In this document: one piece after another, positions 1-6,486 of the stretch
How positions within the stretch are numbered: position 1 is the stretch's first letter
Layout of the letters: each line of letters opens with the position of its first letter
From: Thermoflexia bacterium
GTDB taxonomy: Bacteria > Chloroflexota > Anaerolineae > B4-G1 > SLSP01
Direction of reading: 5' to 3'
Assembly: GCA_030605705.1 (NCBI GenBank)
Contig: JAUWHU010000226.1
Span: forward strand, 1-9,513
Length of the DNA: 9,513 bases
Made by a program: the position numbers and the translations under genes
The notes under the pieces: model-generated
Told to the model about the DNA's origin: nothing
Database searches by the model: none
Seen by the model: the letters and a program-made list of their open reading frames with translations, nothing else

Positions 1-60
1 TTGATCCTGGGTTTTGACTCCCAGGCGGGCGGCTAGTTCGGTTTCAGTTTGTCGAATCAT
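1..60 (-). CDS. Start of a divergent gene, cut by the window edge; possible helix-turn-helix protein
   Basis: Only the first 20 codons are visible. The reverse complement opens with ATG (58-60) and reads MIRQTETELAARLGVKTQDQ without a stop to the window edge. A strong Shine-Dalgarno, AAGGAG on the minus strand (70-75), sits 9 nt before the ATG, and a TATAAT extended -10 lies further upstream, so the start is well supported. The stretch TELAARLGVKTQD resembles the first helix and turn of a helix-turn-helix domain, which would make this a DNA-binding regulator, but 20 residues cannot prove that. The gene is transcribed away from the XPB operon, so it could be a divergent regulator or unrelated. 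The product cannot be named. Confidence 0.55.
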   Translation of the reverse strand, partial: MIRQTETELAARLGVKTQDQ

Positions 61-104
61 GCGAATTTGCTCCTTAAGTAGCTGGGTTAGGTAAAGTTTT
101 GCTA

Positions 105-113
105 ATTATACCA
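105..113 (-). promoter_or_regulatory. Extended -10 promoter for the divergent leftward gene
   Basis: Read on the minus strand, 113-105 is TGGTATAAT: a perfect TATAAT preceded by TG at the extended -10 position. No good -35 is present (GTGCGA lies at 17-nt spacing), which is typical of extended -10 promoters. The start site would fall near 97-98. This gives a leader of about 37 nt containing the AAGGAG ribosome binding site at 70-75, before the ATG at 60. Confidence 0.5.
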
Positions 114-220
114 TCCTACCTGCCAATTCGCACTATTTCCATATCGCGCTCTTGGTCTTAAAAGTGAAACGCACCCAGGAAATAGGGGGGCGTCTCATGC
201 GCGAGTTTCCTCTAACGCCC

Positions 221-246
221 AGACCTCGGAGGTTTTACGGAGGTCT
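221..246. promoter_or_regulatory. Dyad with embedded direct repeat, candidate operator upstream of xpb
   Basis: AGACCTC (221-227) is the exact inverse of GAGGTCT (240-246), giving a 7-bp dyad with a 12-nt centre. The heptamer CGGAGGT also occurs twice as a direct repeat, at 227-233 and 238-244, offset by 11 bp, about one helical turn. The motif ends 8 bp before the -35 of the forward promoter, where an activator or repressor could bind. No U-run follows, so it is not an ordinary terminator. The GGAGG strings are too far (about 46-60 nt) from the ATG at 291 to serve as its ribosome binding site. Confidence 0.3.
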
Positions 247-254
247 TAACGCAG

Positions 255-282
255 TTGACGTAGCTTCTCGTAATGTTAAAAT
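255..282 (+). promoter_or_regulatory. Sigma70-type promoter for the XPB operon, positioned for leaderless transcription
   Basis: TTGACG (255-260) and TAAAAT (277-282) are separated by 16 bp; each matches the sigma70 consensus at five of six positions. A start site 7-9 nt past the -10 falls at about 289-291, on or next to the A of the xpb ATG. No Shine-Dalgarno lies in the 10 nt before that ATG (the bases are A/T-rich), which fits a leaderless mRNA. Confidence 0.55.
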
Positions 283-290
283 AAAGTGTT

Positions 291-2090
291 ATGGATTACA
301 GTGCAGCTGCTCCACTCATTGTGCAAGGGGACCGCAGCGTCCTCCTGGAGGTCAATAATGCCCTCTATGAGGAGGCGCGGGATCACCTGGCGCGTTTTGC
401 CGAGCTCGAGAAAAGCCCGGAGTATATCCACACCTACCGGCTCTCTCCGCTTTCGCTGTGGAACGCGGCCTCTGCCGGCATGACGGCGGATGAGATACTG
501 GAGGGCCTCACGCGCTTCTCCAAGTATTCTATCCCGGATAACGTGGGGGTGGAGATCCGCGCGGCGATTTCCCGTTATGGGCGAGTGCGTCTCGTCCGCG
601 ATCCCCAGGATCCCACCCGGCTACGCCTGACCACCGATGACACATTGCTCCTGCTGGAACTGGAGCGCAATCGCTATCTCAAGCCCTATATCCTCGAACG
701 ATTGGGGGCGCACACGTTACAGGTCCCGGCCTCCCGGCGCGGGCACGTCAAGCAGGCGTTGGTCAAGGCGGGCTACCCCGCCGAGGACCTGGTCGGCTAC
801 GTATCCGGCGCGCCTCTCGAGTTCCACCTGCGGGAGACGATGCTCAACGGCGATCCCTTTCACGTGCGTTCTTACCAGCAGCAGTCCGCCGATATCTTCT
901 GGGCGGGCGGCTCTGAAGGAGGCGGGTCCGGCGTCGTTGTGCTGCCTTGCGGCGCGGGGAAGACCATCGTGGGAATGCTCGCTATGGACCAGGTGCAGGC
1001 CCGCACCTTGATCCTTACCCCCAGCACGGTGGCGGCGCGCCAGTGGCAGGAGGAGCTGGTGGATAAAACCACGCTCACCGCGGACCAGATCAGGGAGTAC
1101 AGCGGCGCGCGCAAGGAGATCGGCCCGGTCACCGTCAGCACCTATCAAATTCTCACCCATCGCAAGCGGGGCACCAAGGGCAAGAACCTGCCGCTGGAAC
1201 AGGAATTCCCGCACTTTGCGCTGTTCAATCAGGGGGATTGGGGCCTGATCATCTACGATGAGGTACACTTGCTCCCCGCTCCCGTTTTCCGTATCACTGC
1301 CGAGATCCAGGCGCGGCGCAGACTGGGCCTGACGGCGACTCTGGTGCGCGAGGATGGCCGCGAGGAGGACGTTTTCTCCCTGATCGGCCCCAAGAAGTAC
1401 GACGTGCCCTGGCGCGACCTCGAACACCAGGGTTGGATCGCGCCGGCCATCTGCTGCGAGGTGCGCATACCGCTGTCAGAATCCCAGCGCCTGGAGTACG
1501 TCATGGCCGAGCGGCGGCAACGCTACCCCATCGCCTCCCAAAGCCCCGGCAAACTTGAGGTTTTGGATCGCTTGTTGCGCTATCACCGAGGCGCTCACAT
1601 CCTGATCATCGGGATGTATCTCAAACAACTGCGGCAGGTCGCTAAATACTACGACCTGCCCCTCATCACCGGGCAAACAACCGTCCGCGAACGGCAGAAA
1701 CTCTACGCCGCGTTCCGCGAGGGAGAGATCAAGACGTTAGTGGTTTCCAAAGTGGCGAACTTTTCCATTGATTTGCCCGATGCCAACGTGGCGATCCAGA
1801 TCTCCGGCACCTTCGGTTCGCGGCAAGAGGAAGCTCAGCGCTTGGGGCGTATCCTGCGGCCCAAGCGTGATGGCGGCCAGGCCTATTTCTATACCATCGT
1901 CAGCAAAGAGACGATAGATCAGGATTACAGCGCCAATCGCCAGCGTTTCTTGACCGAGCAGGGCTATCGTTACACGATTCTCTACGAGGACGAGGTGCCC
2001 TCGGAGCTCCCCGAATTAAGGCAGGTCGCACAACCTCGCGCGGCCAGTCGCTCATCACGTCCCCTGGGCCACAGCGAGGTAGAACCATGA
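291..2090 (+). CDS. xpb: XPB/Ssl2-family superfamily 2 DNA helicase (bacterial ERCC3-like)
   Basis: This is a 599-residue ATP-dependent 3'-5' DNA helicase/translocase of the XPB family, the motor of TFIIH in eukaryotes; bacterial members are thought to act in DNA repair or transcription-coupled DNA opening. Visible parts are the XPB N-terminal module (residues about 9-170), Walker A GAGKT (221-225), the DEVH box (323-326), TAT motif III (348-350), the XPB-specific RED motif R353-E354-D355, and motif VI QRLGRILRP (516-524) in the second RecA domain. The last ~35 residues look disordered. The start at 291 is preferred because the family-typical PLIVQ...VLLEV begins at residue 9 and the promoter fits a leaderless message. 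Length is close to, slightly above, mycobacterial XPB as I recall it (about 540). The stop overlaps the next gene's start (ATGA, 2087-2090), so the two should be translationally coupled. Family assignment is firm; cellular role is inferred. Confidence 0.93.
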   Translation: MDYSAAAPLIVQGDRSVLLEVNNALYEEARDHLARFAELEKSPEYIHTYRLSPLSLWNAASAGMTADEILEGLTRFSKYSIPDNVGVEIRAAISRYGRVRLVRDPQDPTRLRLTTDDTLLLLELERNRYLKPYILERLGAHTLQVPASRRGHVKQALVKAGYPAEDLVGYVSGAPLEFHLRETMLNGDPFHVRSYQQQSADIFWAGGSEGGGSGVVVLPCGAGKTIVGMLAMDQVQARTLILTPSTVAARQWQEELVDKTTLTADQIREYSGARKEIGPVTVSTYQILTHRKRGTKGKNLPLEQEFPHFALFNQGDWGLIIYDEVHLLPAPVFRITAEIQARRRLGLTATLVREDGREEDVFSLIGPKKYDVPWRDLEHQGWIAPAICCEVRIPLSESQRLEYVMAERRQRYPIASQSPGKLEVLDRLLRYHRGAHILIIGMYLKQLRQVAKYYDLPLITGQTTVRERQKLYAAFREGEIKTLVVSKVANFSIDLPDANVAIQISGTFGSRQEEAQRLGRILRPKRDGGQAYFYTIVSKETIDQDYSANRQRFLTEQGYRYTILYEDEVPSELPELRQVAQPRAASRSSRPLGHSEVEP

Positions 2091-4015
2091 ACAAACTCAC
2101 TCCGTATCGTGAACGCCAACTGTTACAGGCGACCAAGGGCCTGGGTTACAAGCTGGCGGCTCCGCCGGCGACAGCTCCGGTGGGTGGTGAGCCTTTCTGG
2201 ATGCAGCTCCAATCGGACCTCGCGCAGGAATTTTCCCAGGGCATCGTAGAAGAAAGGGAGCCTGTATCCCGGCTGCGCGAGCAACTCCACAGGTTTGGTC
2301 AAAAGCCACAGGGCCGTTCCCGCGCCGACTTAGTGCAACAATTGGTAACATCTTTCCTCGATCCGGCGCGCTTACGAGAGGCACTGACAGGTCTGGACGC
2401 CGAGGGGCGTGATGGCTACACGCAGCTATTGCTCAACTCCCGTCTGTCCTCCTGGAAATCTCATCCAGAACGCACCATCCTACTGCAAACCCTCTCTAAA
2501 CCCATGAGGGAATTCTACGCCGAATTGTTACAAGCGGGATTGGGGTTAGGAGAAGAGGATTTGCTGCAAATCCCCTACGCGCTTTTCCGACGACTCCCCC
2601 CGTTGTATTTACCGGATTCTCTCTACCGGGCCACGTTGCCCTTGCTCTCCATCTCGAACGCCAGACCGCAACATCTGATGGCGCAAATCCAGCAGCTCCT
2701 GGGGTTAATTCAAACCGAAACTTACTCGTTGCGCCCGCTGCGGCAATGGCAACGTCCGCTCCCTCCCTATCATCACCGGACGAGCGGTTGGCTCCCCACG
2801 CCGGCCAGTGTGCATCAACTTGTAAAAAATCCGCAGGGGCGTGAGTTGAAACTGGAATTGTTAGCGCCTGAGCCGCGTCTCATGGCCTCGACTTTGGAAA
2901 CCTGGAGTCGTATCCTGGGCTTGCCCGAGACGGGAGTGGAATTTCTTTACCATCTGCTGCTGACGGTGGGCGTACTGCGTCCCGGCTCCCCCATCATGGT
3001 GGAACCGGCCATCATGGAACGTTTCTTGTCCCTGACAGGGGGGGAACAAATTTCGCTCTTAGTACGCGTGAGCTGCGCGATCCCCGATTGGGGAGCTTTC
3101 TGGCAGCAGTGGCGGACAGGAGAGGTACAGCTGCATTGGAATCGCCGGCTTTACTACAACGAGCCGAATTATCCCATGACGCTGGCACGCACCTTGAACT
3201 CAGTGTGTACGGCGTGTTTGCAATACCTCGCCTTTTTTACCCCCGAAGTCTGGCTGTCGGTGGACACGGTGACTAATCTCCTGACCAATTTTTTCCCCGA
3301 TGGACTGCATCTCATTTCCTTGCCCAAGACTCTGGAGTTTAGCGACAACCAGGGAAACTGGTTGGGATTTCTCTCTCTTTACCTCCAGTCGCTGCTCCGT
3401 GGCCCCCTTCACTGGTTAGGCGTGGCCGATGTAGCTCTCACCCCGGATCAGTCGCTCGCGGCCTTCCGCTTACATTCCTTGCAGGATATTCTTTGGGAAC
3501 GAGTGCCGGCTTTTCCTTTGCCGGAGGCGACTTGGGAAGCTGCCCAGGCCGTGCGTTGGCAGGGACAGGAGGATCTGCAGCTGGCGTTGCCGGTGCCCGT
3601 CGCGGTATTGCGCCAGGCGCAACGCTGGGCAGAACCGGTGGGCACAAAAGGCGAGTATCTGCGTTACCGGCTGCACCTCCGGCGACTGTACACCACCTTC
3701 GAGGCTGGAGAGACGCCGGAGACGCTCCGTGACGCCTGGGAGGAAAGCGCGGGCGCGCCGCCGCCGGAGCCGTTGGCGGCGTGGTGGGACAAATGGTGGG
3801 CTTGCTACGGACACGTGCGGCTCTACCCGCACCAGGCTGTCCTCATCACGCAAGACGATTTCACGATGCAGGAGCTCCAGGTCGCGCTGCCGCGCTTCCG
3901 CGAAACGCTCCTGGGAATGCTCAACCCCCGCATAGCTCTGCTGCACCCGAAGCAGGTGGATTTTGTGCTCCAGACTCTGGAACAACGGGGGTACCTGCCC
4001 AAAGAGGAACGTTGA
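2087..4015 (+). CDS. XPB-operon protein 2: p52-like helicase-associated protein carrying an XPB N-terminal-type module
   Basis: This 642-residue protein has no signal peptide, membrane segment or catalytic motif that I can see. Its start overlaps the xpb stop (ATGA) and has GAGGT about 7 nt upstream. Residues about 495-640 match the XPB N-terminal module with conserved spacing: YRL 527-529, G541, G556, P560, W570, and YGHVRL 574-579 against YGRVRL 96-101 in XPB. Earlier parts appear collinear with protein 3: a helical N-terminal segment (about 78-120), a winged-helix-like segment (about 275-325), and a segment around WLGVADVAL (443-451). I therefore read it as a diverged paralogue of protein 3. 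By analogy with p52 in TFIIH and Bax1 in archaea, it probably binds XPB and modulates its ATPase. It would be annotated as hypothetical by simple methods; the function is inferred, the module match is seen. Confidence 0.8.
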   Translation: MNKLTPYRERQLLQATKGLGYKLAAPPATAPVGGEPFWMQLQSDLAQEFSQGIVEEREPVSRLREQLHRFGQKPQGRSRADLVQQLVTSFLDPARLREALTGLDAEGRDGYTQLLLNSRLSSWKSHPERTILLQTLSKPMREFYAELLQAGLGLGEEDLLQIPYALFRRLPPLYLPDSLYRATLPLLSISNARPQHLMAQIQQLLGLIQTETYSLRPLRQWQRPLPPYHHRTSGWLPTPASVHQLVKNPQGRELKLELLAPEPRLMASTLETWSRILGLPETGVEFLYHLLLTVGVLRPGSPIMVEPAIMERFLSLTGGEQISLLVRVSCAIPDWGAFWQQWRTGEVQLHWNRRLYYNEPNYPMTLARTLNSVCTACLQYLAFFTPEVWLSVDTVTNLLTNFFPDGLHLISLPKTLEFSDNQGNWLGFLSLYLQSLLRGPLHWLGVADVALTPDQSLAAFRLHSLQDILWERVPAFPLPEATWEAAQAVRWQGQEDLQLALPVPVAVLRQAQRWAEPVGTKGEYLRYRLHLRRLYTTFEAGETPETLRDAWEESAGAPPPEPLAAWWDKWWACYGHVRLYPHQAVLITQDDFTMQELQVALPRFRETLLGMLNPRIALLHPKQVDFVLQTLEQRGYLPKEER

Positions 4016-4016
4016 G

Positions 4017-6254
4017 ATGGAATCACTGCGCCTGTCTCTGGAAACCTATAACGCCACCACGGTGCGACAGATCGCCGAGCGGTTGGGACTGCTCGACAAG
4101 GCGACTGATAAACGGAAAGCCACGTTGGTCGCGCTCCTCGTGAAGGAGATACCGCGCCGGGCCGCTGCTCGCCAGGAGGTCGCCGCCTTGAGCAAGGCAG
4201 AACGAGGGGCCTTAGCTCTGGTCTTGCAGCAGGGTGGGAGTGCGACCGTGTCGGATTTGATGATGCCGCTGGTATTGGGTGGAATGGTGCGGATGGATGG
4301 CGAGAAGCAGACCGGGGGAACCTCCTTGCCCACGGCCCACGACGTTTTGCGTGCTCTGTTACGGCAGGGATTACTCGTCAACCTGACGTCGTTGGCAAGG
4401 AGTAATGCCCGCCGTACTTTCTCGCCCCTGCGCGACCTGGCAATCCCGCCGGAGGTGGTGCGGGTGTTGCCTCGGAAGTTGCTGCAACCGCCCCAGGCAA
4501 ATTTCAAGAGGCACGCAATAGCCCCGCCGGCCCGGGTGGTCAGCCGCTCCGCCGAGGACGCTATGCGGCGACTTTTCTTCGTCTGGGCAGAACTGCAGCG
4601 CCAGCCCGGCAAGGAATTGCAGGCCGGCGGCCTTTACAAGCGCGATCTGCGTCGTCTGGCTCAAAGCATGGGACTGGAATTGGCTGCAGAGGAAGCCACG
4701 CTGTGCCGTTCGATCAATCTGTTGTTGGCGATGCGGCTCCTGAAAAGACAACGGGGCGCGATCATCGCCGTCGCGGATAAAGCCGCGCTCCATTTCTGGG
4801 AACAAGGGCTTGCCGTACAGTTGCACACGCTGTTGGAAGCCTATCTCCACGCCGAGGGCTGGATCTCCGTCACCACGCTAAGAGATGAAACCTACATTTA
4901 TTCAAGAGACGTGCCCCAGGAACTGGCCTGGATGCACCGGCAGATTTCTAATCTGCTCCAGAAAATGGCCGAACCGCTGTGGTTTCCCTGCGCCGCCTTC
5001 CTGCAGCTGCTGAATCGGGGACGCAGCGGCGCTTTTCTGTTTCCTGAAGCTACCTTAGATGAGTTCCACCAGCGCATTAGCTGGTACAGTTGGGGCCAAA
5101 GTAAGAAAACCAAAGAAGACAATTTGAGTCAGGGATTGCAAGAAGCGGAAATCGTAGCGTTGCAGCAACTCCTGGAACAATGGCAGTGGGCCGGTATGGT
5201 GGATTTGGGGTATGACGACCAGAGTGACGCGCCCACCGCGCTGCGACTTTCTCCCCTGGGGTGCGCCGCGCTTCTGGCACAGCCTTTCGAGGAGCCGCAA
5301 GGGGAAGGGCAGATCATCCTCCAACCCGATTTTCAAGTGCTGGCGATGGGACCGGTGAGCTTGATCACTCTGGCTACGCTGGAGCGGTTCACCGAGCGGG
5401 AACAGGTGCAGCCGGCGGCGGTGAGCTATCGCCTTAACCGCGAGAGCGTCTATCACGCCCTGCAGACGGGGATGTCGGTGGCCGAGATGCTTTCCTTCCT
5501 GACAGAGAGCACGGGCCAGCCGGCACCGCAGAACGTGGAGCGCACTCTGCAGGAATGGAGGGCGCAGCACGAGCGCATCGTCATCCGGCGGGATGTGTTG
5601 ATTCTCCAGGTGGGCCACCCGGAGCGACTGGAATCGCTGTTGGCGGATCGCCAGCTGGCGCGGTACCTCCATCCGTTAGATGAGCGCACAGCCTGGGTAC
5701 GCCCCCAGGACATGCCCAAGGTCGAGCGCCGGCTATGGCAATTGAACCTGCTCCCGGCGTTCTCGCAGGGGCCGGAAGCCGATCTGCCTGCGAGTATGCG
5801 TTGGGACGAGGAGGGGCGACTCTCTCCCCGCCACCCCGTACCCAGCCTCTACGCGACAGGCACAGCGCGCCGCATCGCAGAGGAGTGTGAGCAGGGCTGG
5901 CAGCTGACACCCCATAGCGTGCAGCTCGCGGTGAGCACCGGCTTCACTGTGCCGGAGATCATCGCGTTGGTGGAACGGCTGACGGGCAGGCCGCTCGATG
6001 CCGCGTGGCGCAAGCAACTCCAAGCCTGGGGCCATCATTACGGCAGCGCGCAGACGGCGCAGGTGCGGCTCCTGAGTTTAGAAAGCGCAGAGTCCCTGGC
6101 CGGGCTGCGCAAGGCCGACAAGCGTATCAGCCGTTGGCTGCGTCCCCTCAGCAAAAAGAGCAACCTCGCCGTGGTGAATGAAAAACAATGGGAGGAGGTT
6201 CGCGTCCTGCTGGCGGAATGGGGCGTAACGATTGAAGAAAGCCGCTGGTGGTGA
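4017..6254 (+). CDS. XPB-operon protein 3: helicase-associated protein (Helicase_C_3 type) with two tandem XPB N-terminal-type modules
   Basis: This 745-residue soluble protein resembles the helicase-associated protein encoded beside XPB in mycobacteria (Rv0862c type). The ATG at 4017 is preferred over an in-frame one at 3963 because it lies 1 nt after the previous stop with GAGG about 9 nt upstream (4004-4007). A helical N-terminal domain (about 15-75) and winged-helix-like middle segments (about 180-260 and 375-420) precede module copy 1 (about 432-580: IILQPDF, YRL 471-473, G485, G500, P504, W514) and copy 2 (about 607-740: WQL 628-630, G642, G657, W671). No nuclease or ATPase motifs are visible. 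It likely forms a complex with the XPB helicase and the preceding paralogue, in the manner of p52 in TFIIH; the complex is inference. Family-level assignment is fairly sure. Confidence 0.85.
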   Translation: MESLRLSLETYNATTVRQIAERLGLLDKATDKRKATLVALLVKEIPRRAAARQEVAALSKAERGALALVLQQGGSATVSDLMMPLVLGGMVRMDGEKQTGGTSLPTAHDVLRALLRQGLLVNLTSLARSNARRTFSPLRDLAIPPEVVRVLPRKLLQPPQANFKRHAIAPPARVVSRSAEDAMRRLFFVWAELQRQPGKELQAGGLYKRDLRRLAQSMGLELAAEEATLCRSINLLLAMRLLKRQRGAIIAVADKAALHFWEQGLAVQLHTLLEAYLHAEGWISVTTLRDETYIYSRDVPQELAWMHRQISNLLQKMAEPLWFPCAAFLQLLNRGRSGAFLFPEATLDEFHQRISWYSWGQSKKTKEDNLSQGLQEAEIVALQQLLEQWQWAGMVDLGYDDQSDAPTALRLSPLGCAALLAQPFEEPQGEGQIILQPDFQVLAMGPVSLITLATLERFTEREQVQPAAVSYRLNRESVYHALQTGMSVAEMLSFLTESTGQPAPQNVERTLQEWRAQHERIVIRRDVLILQVGHPERLESLLADRQLARYLHPLDERTAWVRPQDMPKVERRLWQLNLLPAFSQGPEADLPASMRWDEEGRLSPRHPVPSLYATGTARRIAEECEQGWQLTPHSVQLAVSTGFTVPEIIALVERLTGRPLDAAWRKQLQAWGHHYGSAQTAQVRLLSLESAESLAGLRKADKRISRWLRPLSKKSNLAVVNEKQWEEVRVLLAEWGVTIEESRWW

Positions 6255-6260
6255 ATGGGG

Positions 6261-6295
6261 AGTTACAAGTTACAAGTTGCAAGTTGAAAGTTGAG
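6261..6295. repeat. Heptamer tandem array, five copies of AGTTRMA type
   Basis: There are five gap-free 7-bp units: AGTTACA, AGTTACA, AGTTGCA, AGTTGAA and AGTTGAG, starting at 6261, 6268, 6275, 6282 and 6289. The array begins 6 bp after the stop of protein 3. It resembles the short tandem heptamer repeats scattered through intergenic regions of cyanobacteria and some other bacteria. No coding role is apparent. Confidence 0.9.
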
Positions 6296-6299
6296 TCTA

Positions 6300-6475
6300 C
6301 TGAAAAAACCAGGAAATTCACCACAGAGAGGCACAGAGAGCACAGAGATTTTAAACTTGACCTTGAAAAGATTAATTTTTTGATGTGTAAAGTGGAATTT
6401 TCTTAAACCAAACATCAAATTTTCCTCATCTTCTCCGTGTCCTCTGTGTCTCTGTGGTGAGATATCTTTTTTCAG
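6300..6475. repeat. 176-bp MITE-like inverted-repeat element (CACCACAGAG family)
   Basis: The ends are perfect 9-bp inverted repeats, CTGAAAAAA (6300-6308) and TTTTTTCAG (6467-6475). Inside them a second pair of arms, TCACCACAGAGAG... (6318-6347) and ...TCTCTGTGGTGA (6433-6460), are imperfect inverses with a 2-nt gap and a few mismatches. The A/T-rich core contains a further inverted pair, TTTGATGT/ACATCAAA. There is no transposase frame; the minus-strand frame across it (6263-6520) is the sort of spurious ORF this repeat family generates. No clear target-site duplication is visible at the edges. It sits between the XPB operon and ftsY, with its right end touching the ftsY ribosome binding site, so it may shape readthrough or ftsY expression. 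The nature of mobility is inferred. Confidence 0.7.
6363..6391 (+). promoter_or_regulatory. Weak candidate promoter for ftsY inside the inverted-repeat element
   Basis: TTGAAA (6363-6368) and TGTAAA (6386-6391) are separated by 17 bp. The -10 is a mediocre match and the region is A/T-rich, so chance is a real possibility. It is the best sigma70-like pair I could find between the XPB operon and ftsY. Confidence 0.2.
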
Positions 6476-6486
6476 GGGGGTCAAAT

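Noticed and set aside
133..185. Inverted pair CTATTTCC (133-140) and GGAAATAG (178-185)
   Set aside because: Only 8 bp with a 37-nt gap and no link to a promoter element; compatible with chance.
152..358. 68-codon plus-strand frame overlapping the xpb start
   Set aside because: It runs through the promoter and dyad and into xpb in another frame, with no ribosome binding site or motif.
717..1427. 236-codon open frame on the minus strand inside xpb
   Set aside because: It is the antisense shadow of a GC-rich coding region; the plus frame has a complete set of helicase motifs.
3470..3985. 171-codon minus-strand frame inside protein 2
   Set aside because: The plus frame is continuous, translationally coupled at both ends and homologous to its neighbour; the minus frame shows no recognisable motif.
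5055..5672. 205-codon minus-strand frame inside protein 3
   Set aside because: It is rich in His, Arg and Gln, typical of antisense frames, and lies opposite the conserved module copy 1.
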